From: Bacteroidales bacterium
GTDB taxonomy: Bacteria; Bacteroidota; Bacteroidia; Bacteroidales; UBA932
NCBI GenBank assembly: GCA_017631875.1
Contig: JAGBSL010000045.1
Location: forward strand, 1 to 15,865
DNA: 15,865 nt
Direction: 5' to 3'
Both the position numbers and the translations under genes were made by a program. How positions within the stretch are numbered: the stretch's first letter is position 1; the number at the start of each line of letters is the position of its first letter. The notes beneath the pieces are model-generated. The model was not told the DNA's origin. It searched no databases and saw only the letters and a program-made list of their open reading frames with translations. Positions 1-8,706 of the stretch are shown piece after piece.

Positions 1-692
1 GCTCTTCATGGGACCTCACGGGAGGAAATGTCGTAAGGGAAGTGCTGCCGGGAGGAAGCTGTCACGAATTGTACAAGGAGTGGACAGACAAATGCATCGC
101 TTTCCTGAAGTCGCTCAAGGATGCGGACGGCAACCTCATTCCGGTCGTATACCGCCCTTACCATGAGAATACGGGAGGTGCATTCTGGTGGGGCGCACTC
201 TCATGCGAGCCGGAGGATTATAAGAGCCTCTGGAAATGGACGGTCGAATATATGCATGCCTCGGGAGTCCATAACCTTTTATACGCATACTCAACAGACA
301 TATTCTGGAGCGAGGAACAGTATATGCTCCGTTACCCGGGAGACGAGTGGGTCGACATCATGGGCTGGGACGCGTACCACAGGCCTCAGGAATGGGATTT
401 CCTTAAGGGAATGGCCGATATGGCAAAGACCGTCAGTACCCTTGCGGAAAGACATCATAAGCTTGCTGCCTTTACTGAAACGGGACTGGAGTCAGTTTAT
501 ATGAATGAGTGGTGGACCAGCTATCTTCTCCCGTCAGTGAGAGGTTATGGCCTGAGCTGGGTGCTTGTCTGGAGAAATTCTCAGAATATGGAGAGCCACT
601 TCTTTGCACCATACAGCGGCCATGCTTCAGAAGACGACTTCAGAAAGATGGTCGATGAAGAAGATATTTTAACTGTCGACGATATAAAATAA
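1..692 (+). CDS. GH26 family endo-glycanase (probable beta-mannanase), 5' end outside the window
   Basis: A glycoside hydrolase of family GH26, which mostly holds beta-1,4-mannanases and also some beta-1,3-xylanases. The reading frame is open from base 3, so the gene starts upstream. The GTG at 42 is internal, because the residues before it (SSWDLTGG) align with TSWDVTEA of the next gene. The putative acid/base Glu lies in RPYHENTGG (codon 165-167), followed by the aromatic FWWG. The putative nucleophile Glu lies in FTETGLE (codon 477-479). The C-terminus (SEDDFRKMVDEEDIL) also aligns with the neighbour, so the 3' end is intact. It lies 8 nt before a second GH26 gene at the head of a SusCD operon. 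It is probably a secreted or surface lipoprotein, but the signal peptide is not in view. The family call is firm; the substrate is inferred. Confidence 0.9.
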   Translation, partial: SSWDLTGGNVVREVLPGGSCHELYKEWTDKCIAFLKSLKDADGNLIPVVYRPYHENTGGAFWWGALSCEPEDYKSLWKWTVEYMHASGVHNLLYAYSTDIFWSEEQYMLRYPGDEWVDIMGWDAYHRPQEWDFLKGMADMAKTVSTLAERHHKLAAFTETGLESVYMNEWWTSYLLPSVRGYGLSWVLVWRNSQNMESHFFAPYSGHASEDDFRKMVDEEDILTVDDIK

Positions 693-700
693 TATTCGTT

Positions 701-1825
701 ATGAGAAGAATCTGTTTTTCTCTGATGCCACTCCTGATGCTCCTGTGTGGCTGCAAGGAGGATGTGTATAACCCATATCCACCGGTTGAACCGGAACCGG
801 TGACTTATACGGATCCGAACATGACTGAGCAGACAAGGAATCTGCTGGAGAATATGAGCAGGCTTTCGAATGAGGGCAAGACCATGTTCGGTCATCAGTG
901 TTCGACCCTTTATGGAATAGGATGGTCGGCAGAAGCGGGACGCTCGGACATAAAGGACATATGCGGAGATTACCCGGCTGTCGTGGGGTGGGATCTTGCC
1001 GAGATAGAGCTTGGTCACGATGTCAACATCGACGGCGACAGTTTTGCCGCAATCAGGGAGCTCATAAAGGAGTCGTATGCCAGAGGAGGCATCACTACGC
1101 TAAGCTGGCATGCCACAAATCCAGTCACTGACGGTACATCCTGGGATGTTACAGAGGCTGTGTATAGAATCATTCCTGGAGGAGACCTCAATACCAAGTT
1201 CTGCGGCTATCTTGACAAGGTTGCGGAGTTCATCGGCAGCCTGAAGGTGGGAAATGAGATGGTTCCTGTCCTCTTCCGTCCGTGGCATGAGCATTCCGGC
1301 AGCGGCTTCTGGTGGGGTAACGGCAACTGTACGCCGGAGCAGTTTGTCGCACTCTGGAAATTTACCGTAGAGTATCTCAGGGATACTAAAGGGCTGCATA
1401 ACATCCTGTATGTGTTCAGTACCGATATCGTTTCGTCGCAGAGTGCATATCTGAATTTCTGGCCAGGAAGCGAGTGGGTGGATGTGTTGGGAATAGATGC
1501 TTATGAAAGACCGGGCTGGACCTTACCGGAAAACGGCATCAGGCTGATGCGTCTGCTCAACCATATCTCTTATCAGAAGAACAAGCCTTTTGCGTTCACC
1601 GAGACTGGTCTGGAGTGCAATGACAGTCAGCCTCAGTGGTGGACGAATAATCTTGCGGCTTCGTTTGCAGGACTGGCTCCGGCTTATGTACTCGTGTGGA
1701 GGAATCAGTCGCTGAATCATTATTACGGTCCGTATCCGGGCTGTGTCTCGGAGGATGATTTCAAGAACTTTGTCGGTGCCGACAACATTCTGTTGGAGAG
1801 CGAAATAACAGGAATATATGAATAA
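701..1825 (+). CDS. GH26 family endo-glycanase lipoprotein (probable beta-mannanase)
   Basis: A 374-residue lipoprotein with a hydrophobic signal ending in LLCGC, giving a lipidated Cys18. It is followed by KED, consistent with the acidic residues that favour surface export of Bacteroidota lipoproteins. A proline-rich linker (about 24-34) precedes a single GH26 (beta/alpha)8 domain, about residues 41-370. The expected catalytic pair is present: Glu197 in FRPWHEHSG (acid/base) and Glu301 in FTETGLE (nucleophile). Further family-typical stretches are GFWWG (202-206) and EWVDVLGIDAYERP (258-271). It is a diverged paralogue of the upstream gene, so the two may differ in chain length or side-chain preference. 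It probably makes the first cuts in a beta-mannan at the cell surface. The start ATG lies 8 nt after the previous stop, and the end overlaps the next gene by 8 nt, indicating one operon. Confidence 0.92.
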   Translation: MRRICFSLMPLLMLLCGCKEDVYNPYPPVEPEPVTYTDPNMTEQTRNLLENMSRLSNEGKTMFGHQCSTLYGIGWSAEAGRSDIKDICGDYPAVVGWDLAEIELGHDVNIDGDSFAAIRELIKESYARGGITTLSWHATNPVTDGTSWDVTEAVYRIIPGGDLNTKFCGYLDKVAEFIGSLKVGNEMVPVLFRPWHEHSGSGFWWGNGNCTPEQFVALWKFTVEYLRDTKGLHNILYVFSTDIVSSQSAYLNFWPGSEWVDVLGIDAYERPGWTLPENGIRLMRLLNHISYQKNKPFAFTETGLECNDSQPQWWTNNLAASFAGLAPAYVLVWRNQSLNHYYGPYPGCVSEDDFKNFVGADNILLESEITGIYE

Positions 1826-3107
1826 GGTACCGTTTATATTGCTGGTTTTTATGGCCTTGGGATGTTCCCGTGTGGATGAGGTGAGGGAATATATCTCGTC
1901 TTCATGGGACAGTACCGTCCGATACAATCCGGAGGATGACGGTACGCTGCTTGGTCTGCCGTCCAGATATACTGTCCCATGTCCGGAAGGCACTTTCCAG
2001 GAAATGTACTACTGGGATACCTTCTTTACCAATGAAGGGCTTCTGAAGGACGGCAGGACGGATCTGGCTTTGGGTAACGTAGAGAATGTCATGTATCTGG
2101 TCGAAAAGCATGGATACATGCCTAATGGCAGCAGGACATGGTATCTCAACCGCTCGCAGCCTCCATATCTTGCATGGATGGTGGAGTCTGTCTTTGAAGC
2201 AACCCATGATACACTCTGGCTTTCACGTGCCTATGACGTTATAGATAAGGAGTATTCGTTCTGGGTTACTGAAAGGATTACCCCGGTGGGATTGTCTTCA
2301 TATTCATCTTCTGCTGATGATGCTTTGGCAGAGGAATTCGTCCAGACGGCCTCGCAGAGGCTCAGACATGATTTTCCATCAGAATGCTCTACCCATGAGG
2401 AGTTGTTGCGCATGGGCAGACATTTCGCAGCTGAAGCTGAGTCGGGATGGGATTTCAATCCTCGTTTCCTCAGACGCTGTGAGGACTTCTGTCCTGTGGA
2501 CCTGAATGCAAATCTCTACCATTATGAGAGGCTGATGGAAAGGTTTTCCGAGACCCTTGGCAAAGGTGATGAGCATATATGGGCTTCGCGTGCAAGTCAC
2601 AGAAAACAGCTCATGGAGGAATTCATGAAGGGTGCCGACGGCTTCTTCTATGATTATGACTACGTTTCGGGTCAGAGGAGTCCTGTGGTTTCTGCTGCAG
2701 TATTCAACCTGCTTGCGGCCGGAGCGCTTGACGCATCGGATGCGGAGCACGTAGCCCAGGCTGCGCTGGCCCAGCTGGAGTGCAGGCATGGGCTGGCGAT
2801 GTGCGCAAAAGGGGAGTACGGGCATGACTATCAGTGGAGCTGGCCATATGGCTGGGCTCCGGGAGCATATATGGCTGTGCGTGGCCTTGAAAACTATGGG
2901 TATCACTCTGATGCCGCACGTCTCGCTGAAAAATATGTAGGTTCCATCTGCCGCATATACAGCCGCACAGGCACATTGTGGGAGAAATATGATGTGACCG
3001 ATATCTTCGCAAACGTGGATGCGGAGTATGAGACTCCTCAGATGTTGGGATGGAGTGCGGGCACATGGTTGTATCTTGTTGATTATCTTGAAAAGCAAAA
3101 ACTATGA
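1818..3107 (+). CDS. GH37/trehalase-like glycoside hydrolase lipoprotein with altered signature motifs
   Basis: A 429-residue lipoprotein with lipobox ALGC (Cys16). The fold is an (alpha/alpha)6 barrel of the GH37 trehalase type. Seen along the chain: PEGTFQEMYYWDTF (56-69) in place of the family signature PGGRFxExYxWDxY; NRSQPP (111-116); ESGWDF (208-213) with putative acid Asp212; PVDLNANLYHYER; QWSWPYGWAP (339-348) in place of QWDxPxGWxP; and WEKYD (388-392) with putative base Glu389. The glycine-rich GGGGEY loop of true trehalases is missing; only the EY remains (DAEYETP, 401-407). Both catalytic acids are kept while substrate-site motifs differ, so the enzyme is probably active on an alpha-linked sugar other than trehalose. 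A GH63/MGH1-like assignment is an alternative. Its place in a GH26-SusCD operon suggests trimming of oligosaccharides from the same glycan. It overlaps the previous gene by 8 nt and the next by ATGA. Confidence 0.8.
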   Translation: MNKVPFILLVFMALGCSRVDEVREYISSSWDSTVRYNPEDDGTLLGLPSRYTVPCPEGTFQEMYYWDTFFTNEGLLKDGRTDLALGNVENVMYLVEKHGYMPNGSRTWYLNRSQPPYLAWMVESVFEATHDTLWLSRAYDVIDKEYSFWVTERITPVGLSSYSSSADDALAEEFVQTASQRLRHDFPSECSTHEELLRMGRHFAAEAESGWDFNPRFLRRCEDFCPVDLNANLYHYERLMERFSETLGKGDEHIWASRASHRKQLMEEFMKGADGFFYDYDYVSGQRSPVVSAAVFNLLAAGALDASDAEHVAQAALAQLECRHGLAMCAKGEYGHDYQWSWPYGWAPGAYMAVRGLENYGYHSDAARLAEKYVGSICRIYSRTGTLWEKYDVTDIFANVDAEYETPQMLGWSAGTWLYLVDYLEKQKL

Positions 3108-6100
3108 GAAGGCTGATTGCTATTACCTTGTCTCTTGTTGCCTTGCTGTCATCAGCGGTGACGGTTTCGGCGCAGCGAAGTGTCTCAGGAACAGTGGTTT
3201 CCGGTCAGGAACCTGTGATAGGAGCACTTGTGTATTTACAGGGGACACAGTCCGGTACAGTTACCGATGCCGACGGACATTTTGTCATTACGGCATCTGA
3301 CGGCGCGGTCCTTTGTGTGGAATGTCTCGGCTACAAGACACGAAAAGTGACTGTGGAAAAGGACATCATGGATTATTATATCGAGCTGGAGGTTGACAGT
3401 CAGATGCTCGAAGATGTTGTCGTGGTCGGCTACGGCAGCATGAAGAAGAGTGACCTGACCGGTTCCGTCGCTTCCGTGAAGATGGATGCGCTGCAGGACA
3501 GGAGCAGCAATTCCGTCGAAGGACTTCTTCAGGGAAGGGCTGCCGGACTTCAGGTGCTCAACACCTCGCAGGATCCGGGCGCCGGTTCCATCATACGCAT
3601 CCGCGGAAACAGTTCCCTTAACGGTTCTAATACCCCTCTTATCGTAGTGGACGGATTCCCTCTCGGCGAGGCAGGTAATCTGTCGCAGATCAATCCAGCA
3701 GACATCGCTTCGATTGAGATATTGAAGGATGCTTCGGCAGCGGCCATCTACGGTTCGCGTGGTGCCAACGGCGTTATCCTTGTCCAAACCAAGAGGGCGG
3801 AGAAAGGCAAGACCAGCGTCAGCGTGAAGCATCAGACCACAGTCGGTCATTTCACCGAGCCGCTCAATATATGGAGAGACCCTCTTCTAATGGCCCAGAT
3901 CTCGAATGAGGAGCTGGTGAATGCCGGTCTTTCGCCAATATATATCGGAGCATACTCCAACGGTGTTTACTATCCATCGCTGCTTGAGATCGAAGAAGGA
4001 AAATGGAGCAACACAGACTGGTCTAAGGTGGCTCTCCGTACCCCGGTAGTCAACAATACGTCGGCTTCTGTGGCATATTCGACCGACAAGGTCGCCATGA
4101 ACCTCAGTCTCAACTATTTCGACGATCAGGGAGTCTACATCAAGGACAGCTTCAACAAGACCAATGTAAACTTCAATTCGGTATATCACCTTTCAAAGGC
4201 CGTGACCATCCAGGCCTCGTCCATCCTGTCTTTCCATGGCAGGAATGCCAACAATACTCTGGCATACGGACGTAATCCTCTGTGGCCTGTTTATGATAAG
4301 AACGGGGAGTATTTCCTCACTTCTGAGACAGACTTCGGCCATCCTCTGGTCACTACCGACAATGTCAAGAACTATACTGACGGAAAGGATTTCATTACTT
4401 CTCTTGCTGTCGAGGCAGAACTCATCAAGGGTCTGAAACTCAGGTCTCAGCTGAATTACAGCTATCTTACAAGCATCCAGGACGTCTACTATGCTTCCAA
4501 TACCTCGCAGGATGCATACGACCTCAAAGGACAGGCGCAGATGAACACCTGGTCTTCTCAGGATATCCTTTCTGAGACCTATCTCACCTATTCGGGAACG
4601 TCTGGAAAACACAATTATTCGGCGATGGTCGGACACTCCTTCGACAAGGCAAATGCCAGAGGACTTTATACGACAGCATACGGTTTCGTCAACGATTCGC
4701 TTCAGAACGAAGACATGAGCGCGGGTGATCCGGAGAAGAACTACATCTCCAACTCATATTCCGACAGCAGGATGTTGTCATTCTATGGACGTGCGAACTA
4801 TGCATACGATGACAGATATCTCCTTACGGTGACCATGCGCGCCGACGGTTCTTCGAAGTTCGGCGCCCACAGCAAGTGGGGCTACTTCCCGTCTGCCGCT
4901 GTCAGCTGGAAGCTTCATAACGAAGAGTGGATGAAGGGAAATCCTGTATTTGAGGAATTCAAGCTCAGGGCCAGCTTCGGAGTATCCGGCAACCAGGGAA
5001 TATCTCCATATCAGACCCTTAATCGTTTCGGAACGGAGAAGTACTGGTCTGACGGTAAGTGGCAGACTGCTGTAGGTCCGGGTTATGAGGTGGGCCGTGA
5101 AGGCGCAAATGACAGATATGTCCTTTGGGGCGGAATCTCCAACCCTGAGCTCAAGTGGGAGACCACCAATCAGTTCAATGTCGGAGCGGACATCACATTC
5201 AAGGGAAACGGACCGAGAATCACAATAGATTATTATGAGAAGTACACCACCGATCTTCTCAGGGAAAAGTTCCTCCCGCTTTCCAGCGGATATGACAAGA
5301 TGTGGGTCAATGACGGAAGTATCCTCAATAGAGGATTTGAGGTAACAGTCGATGCCAATATCGTGAACAGGAGGGATTTCTCGCTGTCCGGCACTCTGAT
5401 CTTCTCATTGAACAGAAACACAGTGACAGGACTCGGAAACGCAGTTTCAAGCGGCTTGAACATAGATCCTGCAACAGGAATGCAGTATGAGTTCTGCGGT
5501 TCCTCACTGGATACGTTCAGTGCGACACCTTGTATTTATGCCGTTGGTTATCCGATGTATTCGTTCTACGGCTACAGGGTGGACGGCATTATTCAGAAAG
5601 GCGAGGATCCTGGCTTCATGAGCAATGACGGCAAGGACATGCCTGGTGAGCTTAAGTATGTGGACCTTAATGGCGACTATGCTATCGATGAGCGTGACAG
5701 ATGTGTCATCGGTGATCCGAATCCGGACTTTACGGCCAGCCTTAACCTCAGCATGAGATGGAAGGGCTTTGATGCTTCCATTTTCCTGAATGGAGTATAT
5801 GGCAACGATATCATCTATAACGGATATACTTACGACCCGAGAGTGAAGATCAAGAGATGGACAATCGACAACCCGACCGACAAGTATCCAAGTCTGAACT
5901 CTACCAGAAGCTATCTGTTCTCGGATTACTTCATCCAGGACGGATCGTATCTGCGTATCCAAAACCTCTCTCTGGGCTATACCTTCAATTTCAAGCAGAT
6001 CTTGAACAGTGTCAGGGTGTTTGCAGATGTGGATAACCTGTATACTTTCACGTCGTTTGACGGATATAATCCTGAAGTTGGAGTAGACGGCATCTATTGG

Positions 6101-6154
6101 GGCGGGTATCCTAAACTCATAAGATGGTCTTTGGGAGTAGATATTAATTTCTAG
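3104..6154 (+). CDS. SusC/RagA-family TonB-dependent outer membrane transporter
   Basis: A 1016-residue outer membrane importer that moves glycan fragments into the periplasm using TonB-ExbBD energy. The signal peptide (1-23) ends at VSA before Gln24. A carboxypeptidase-regulatory-like beta-sandwich follows (about 25-98, GTVVSGQEPVIGALVYLQGT). Next come a TonB box region EDVVVVGYG (103-111), the plug (about 112-230, with VVDGFPL and GSRGANGVILVQTK) and a 22-strand barrel ending in an aromatic residue (DINF). There is no N-terminal STN domain, so this transporter does not look like one that signals to a FecR/FecI-type sigma factor pair. The PUL is more likely controlled by a regulator outside the window. 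The start overlaps the preceding stop as ATGA, a sign of translational coupling. The partner SusD gene starts 4 nt downstream. Confidence 0.97.
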   Translation: MRRLIAITLSLVALLSSAVTVSAQRSVSGTVVSGQEPVIGALVYLQGTQSGTVTDADGHFVITASDGAVLCVECLGYKTRKVTVEKDIMDYYIELEVDSQMLEDVVVVGYGSMKKSDLTGSVASVKMDALQDRSSNSVEGLLQGRAAGLQVLNTSQDPGAGSIIRIRGNSSLNGSNTPLIVVDGFPLGEAGNLSQINPADIASIEILKDASAAAIYGSRGANGVILVQTKRAEKGKTSVSVKHQTTVGHFTEPLNIWRDPLLMAQISNEELVNAGLSPIYIGAYSNGVYYPSLLEIEEGKWSNTDWSKVALRTPVVNNTSASVAYSTDKVAMNLSLNYFDDQGVYIKDSFNKTNVNFNSVYHLSKAVTIQASSILSFHGRNANNTLAYGRNPLWPVYDKNGEYFLTSETDFGHPLVTTDNVKNYTDGKDFITSLAVEAELIKGLKLRSQLNYSYLTSIQDVYYASNTSQDAYDLKGQAQMNTWSSQDILSETYLTYSGTSGKHNYSAMVGHSFDKANARGLYTTAYGFVNDSLQNEDMSAGDPEKNYISNSYSDSRMLSFYGRANYAYDDRYLLTVTMRADGSSKFGAHSKWGYFPSAAVSWKLHNEEWMKGNPVFEEFKLRASFGVSGNQGISPYQTLNRFGTEKYWSDGKWQTAVGPGYEVGREGANDRYVLWGGISNPELKWETTNQFNVGADITFKGNGPRITIDYYEKYTTDLLREKFLPLSSGYDKMWVNDGSILNRGFEVTVDANIVNRRDFSLSGTLIFSLNRNTVTGLGNAVSSGLNIDPATGMQYEFCGSSLDTFSATPCIYAVGYPMYSFYGYRVDGIIQKGEDPGFMSNDGKDMPGELKYVDLNGDYAIDERDRCVIGDPNPDFTASLNLSMRWKGFDASIFLNGVYGNDIIYNGYTYDPRVKIKRWTIDNPTDKYPSLNSTRSYLFSDYFIQDGSYLRIQNLSLGYTFNFKQILNSVRVFADVDNLYTFTSFDGYNPEVGVDGIYWGGYPKLIRWSLGVDINF

Positions 6155-6158
6155 TGCT

Positions 6159-7649
6159 ATGAAGATGAAGAAATATATATTGTTGATGTCGGTGGCTGCG
6201 GTTCTGATGAACTCCTGCAGCCTTGAAGAGAAGTCTTACGGTTTCTATTCGGACGACAATTTCTATAAGTCGGAGGCGGATGCGACCTCAGCCCTGCTGT
6301 ATGCCTATAATGCCCTGACCTTTCTGGAGTATTCACGAGGAATATTCTATCTTGGTGACATTCCAACGGAGACCATGAGCCCGAAGACGGATGAGGCCGG
6401 CGATGTCTATCAGCTGGAAAACTGGATATGCACCAACCAGACCGAGCAACTCGAGTATTATTTCAAGTTCTGCTATATCGCCATCAACAGGGCGAATTCC
6501 GTGCTTGCAAACATCAATACTCCGGCAGTTCCCGATGAGGCAAAGAAACGTATCACAGGCGAGGCATATTTCCTAAGAGCATGGAACTATTTCAACCTTA
6601 TGCGCAACTTCGGCAAGGTACCGGTGCACAAGGAGATGGTCAGCGAACTGTCGATGACCACTGCTCCGATGGCAAAGAACCTCGATGAGATATTCGACCT
6701 GATACGTAACGACTGCTGGAAGGCCATCTCGCTGCTGGAGGTGAACAAGGAGTTCGGCAGGGCCGACAAGGTCGCCGCTGAGGCTCTTCTCGCCAAGACT
6801 TATCTGACAGTAGCATCCGCTAAGGCGAATAGGGCGTATCTCTACTCTGATATGGATATCGATGTGAGTCAGATGTATGACAGCTGTGCCTTCTATGCTG
6901 GAAAGGTCATCAATGACTATAAAGCTCAGTATGACTTCGATGAGGATCTCAGGCATATCTATGACGTCAATTATCCGGACGGACCTGAACATATATTCAT
7001 AATGCCTATCGAACGTTCCGGTACTCAGGAAGGTAACTACTCGAAGCTTCCTCTTATGTTCCTTCCGTCAAACAGTTCGATTCCTTTCTACATAAAGTAT
7101 TCTGACGGTTCCCTGCAGAAGGCAAACGGAAACGGTTGGGGAGTTTTCCTTTGCAATGATGATTTCGTGGAGAACTCATTCAGTGCCGTAGACAAGCGCA
7201 GAACTGAACTTATCCATCGTGACATCTATGATGCGGCCGGCAATCCTATCGTGCCGAATCAGGTGAAGGGATATTATACGGCCAAGTATGTGGATCCGGA
7301 CTTTATCGGTGAAAGGACAAGTGCCAGACCTTACCTTATCAGGTTCTCTGACATCGCTCTCGTATATGCTGAAGCGGCAGGTCCGGTGGAAGGTCTTCCG
7401 GTACTTAACAGGATAAGGGCAAGAGCCGGTCTTACTCCTCTTCCTGAGGGTCTTGACGAGGCTGTCTACAGACGTGAAGTAATAAAGGAAAGAGCTCTCG
7501 AGCTTGCATTTGAGGGAAACCGTCTGTATGACCTCAGGCGAACTGCAAGTGTGACGCTTACGGACATGAAGGCATTCGGACTTTCCGAAATGGAAACAGC
7601 CTTCTTCCCAATTCCGCAGAGAGAAATCGATTTGAACCCAAATTTGTAA
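6159..7649 (+). CDS. SusD/RagB-family surface glycan-binding lipoprotein
   Basis: A 496-residue lipoprotein that forms the lid of the SusC transporter and binds glycan at the cell surface. The signal ends in LMNSC (Cys20), followed by SLEEK, an acid-rich stretch like the Bacteroidota surface-export signal. An alternative start two codons later (MKKY, 6165) would give the same mature protein. SusD hallmarks are visible: the N-terminal helix GFYSDDNFYKSEADATSAL, the TPR-like helices GEAYFLRAWNYFNLMRNFGKVP (about 134-155) and AEALLAKTYLTVA, and the C-terminal signature RPYLIRFSDIALVYAEAA with LNRIRARAGL, ending RALELAFEGNRLYDLRR and FFPIPQREIDLNPNL. It starts 4 nt after the SusC stop and ends 3 nt before the next lipoprotein. 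Ligand specificity cannot be read from sequence; the neighbouring GH26 enzymes suggest a mannan. Confidence 0.97.
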   Translation: MKMKKYILLMSVAAVLMNSCSLEEKSYGFYSDDNFYKSEADATSALLYAYNALTFLEYSRGIFYLGDIPTETMSPKTDEAGDVYQLENWICTNQTEQLEYYFKFCYIAINRANSVLANINTPAVPDEAKKRITGEAYFLRAWNYFNLMRNFGKVPVHKEMVSELSMTTAPMAKNLDEIFDLIRNDCWKAISLLEVNKEFGRADKVAAEALLAKTYLTVASAKANRAYLYSDMDIDVSQMYDSCAFYAGKVINDYKAQYDFDEDLRHIYDVNYPDGPEHIFIMPIERSGTQEGNYSKLPLMFLPSNSSIPFYIKYSDGSLQKANGNGWGVFLCNDDFVENSFSAVDKRRTELIHRDIYDAAGNPIVPNQVKGYYTAKYVDPDFIGERTSARPYLIRFSDIALVYAEAAGPVEGLPVLNRIRARAGLTPLPEGLDEAVYRREVIKERALELAFEGNRLYDLRRTASVTLTDMKAFGLSEMETAFFPIPQREIDLNPNL

Positions 7650-7652
7650 GAT

Positions 7653-8555
7653 ATGAGACGTTATATCATAATGCTTATATTGCCGTTGCTGGCAGCAGTA
7701 TCCTGCACCAAGGAAATCAATAAGGATATCCCGAGCAACGAGTGCTCCATTCTTGATATCAGGGTCTTCGGACAGCTGGGAAAACCCGAGATCGTGCGTC
7801 TGGATGAGACTTCAGGCGAGGTGACGCTGTTTATCAACAAAACTGACGACTACCCATGGAGCGCGGTAAAGGTAGAGTCCATAGCTCTGTCTGCCTATGC
7901 TGATTCGGATCTGGGACAAGATGCTGTATTGGACTTCTATAATCCTCAGAGAAAGGCTGTCATCAAGGTTACTTCACAGACAGGCAAGTCGGTCGACTGG
8001 ACTGTGATACTCAAGCCGTATGAGGCGTTCTATGCGGGCAAGTGGAAGGTCATCGACGCCAAGATATATGTCGACCAGAATATATCGGGATGCGGAACCG
8101 GTTCGTGGGGAACACCGATGAACGGAGCTGAGTTCGGTTTGTATTTCTCTCCGGAACTGGATAACATCATCACTATCGACATGAACTCCGAGATGGTTGA
8201 CGGCAAGTTTACAGGTACCATTACCAATGATGCGGGTGCGGACGGATTGTGGGGAGAATTCAAAGGTGTCTGGCCTGGTGAGTATCCGGAAGATGCACCT
8301 CTTGACATGAATCCTCGTCTGAGACACCTTCTCCCAGCTGGACAGTCAGATTGGGTTCTGGACCTGACCACAAATGAAATGAAGATCACAAACAGGAATA
8401 TCACATCTACGATGACCTTTGAAACCGATGAGTGGGGCAATATGGTCTTTGTATTCAATCTTCCGGATGCGTCCAAGGAAATCGGAGGCTCGAACTTCTA
8501 TGACAACTTCTGGAGAAGCAGTTACAGGTTCACTTACATCGTGAATCCGCTTTAG
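7653..8555 (+). CDS. Probable surface glycan-binding lipoprotein in the SusE/F position
   Basis: A 300-residue lipoprotein with lipobox AAVSC (Cys18) followed by TKE. Residues about 31-121 form an Ig-like beta-domain of the kind often found at the N-terminus of Bacteroidota PUL lipoproteins (pattern ILDIRVFGQLGKPEI ... AVIKVTSQTGKSVDWTVIL, resembling DUF5018-type domains). Residues about 126-300 are a second beta-rich domain rich in aromatic residues (W131, W152, W200, W207, W234, W261, W287) that could line a sugar site. No catalytic motif of a known hydrolase family is visible. As the gene directly after susD, it probably binds the same glycan and helps hand it to the SusCD pair. I do not recognise the C-terminal domain. 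It is the last gene of the operon. Confidence 0.75.
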   Translation: MRRYIIMLILPLLAAVSCTKEINKDIPSNECSILDIRVFGQLGKPEIVRLDETSGEVTLFINKTDDYPWSAVKVESIALSAYADSDLGQDAVLDFYNPQRKAVIKVTSQTGKSVDWTVILKPYEAFYAGKWKVIDAKIYVDQNISGCGTGSWGTPMNGAEFGLYFSPELDNIITIDMNSEMVDGKFTGTITNDAGADGLWGEFKGVWPGEYPEDAPLDMNPRLRHLLPAGQSDWVLDLTTNEMKITNRNITSTMTFETDEWGNMVFVFNLPDASKEIGGSNFYDNFWRSSYRFTYIVNPL

Positions 8556-8576
8556 AACATGAGTGCCTCTATAAAA

Positions 8577-8611
8577 AAGAGACTGGCTAAATTGATGTTA
8601 GCCAGTCTCTT
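8577..8611 (-). terminator. Intrinsic terminator between convergent PUL and recA, stronger on the minus strand
   Basis: A perfect 14-bp inverted repeat: AAGAGACTGGCTAA (8577-8590), 7-nt loop (8591-8597), TTAGCCAGTCTCTT (8598-8611). On the minus strand the stem runs into TTTTTTAT (8571-8578 read in reverse), a good U-tract, so it should stop recA transcripts. On the plus strand the tail is only TATGATTTG, weaker, though it may still help end the PUL mRNA, whose last stop codon is 21 nt upstream. Confidence 0.8.
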
Positions 8612-8620
8612 ATGATTTGT

Positions 8621-8704
8621 TTAACCCCCGATATGCTGCGCATATCACCCCGAGGGGTGTCTCGGTCCTGCCCGGACCGGTCGTCAAGTTGTTCCAACTT
8701 GACT
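8621..8704. repeat. Hairpin array unit 1 (84 nt)
   Basis: It starts TTAACCCCCG and ends CAACTTGACT. Hairpin loops in order are TGC, GA, TGCCC and TTC, and the spacer before the third hairpin is GTCT. Stems are identical to those in the other two units. Confidence 0.88.
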
Positions 8705-8706
8705 TT

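Noticed and set aside
42..692. GTG at 42 as the real start of the first GH26 gene
   Set aside because: The frame is open to base 3 and the upstream residues align with the second GH26 protein, so the gene is cut by the window edge.
3236..3850. 204-codon open frame antisense to susC
   Set aside because: It lies fully inside the well-supported plug-encoding part of susC, with no recognisable protein features.
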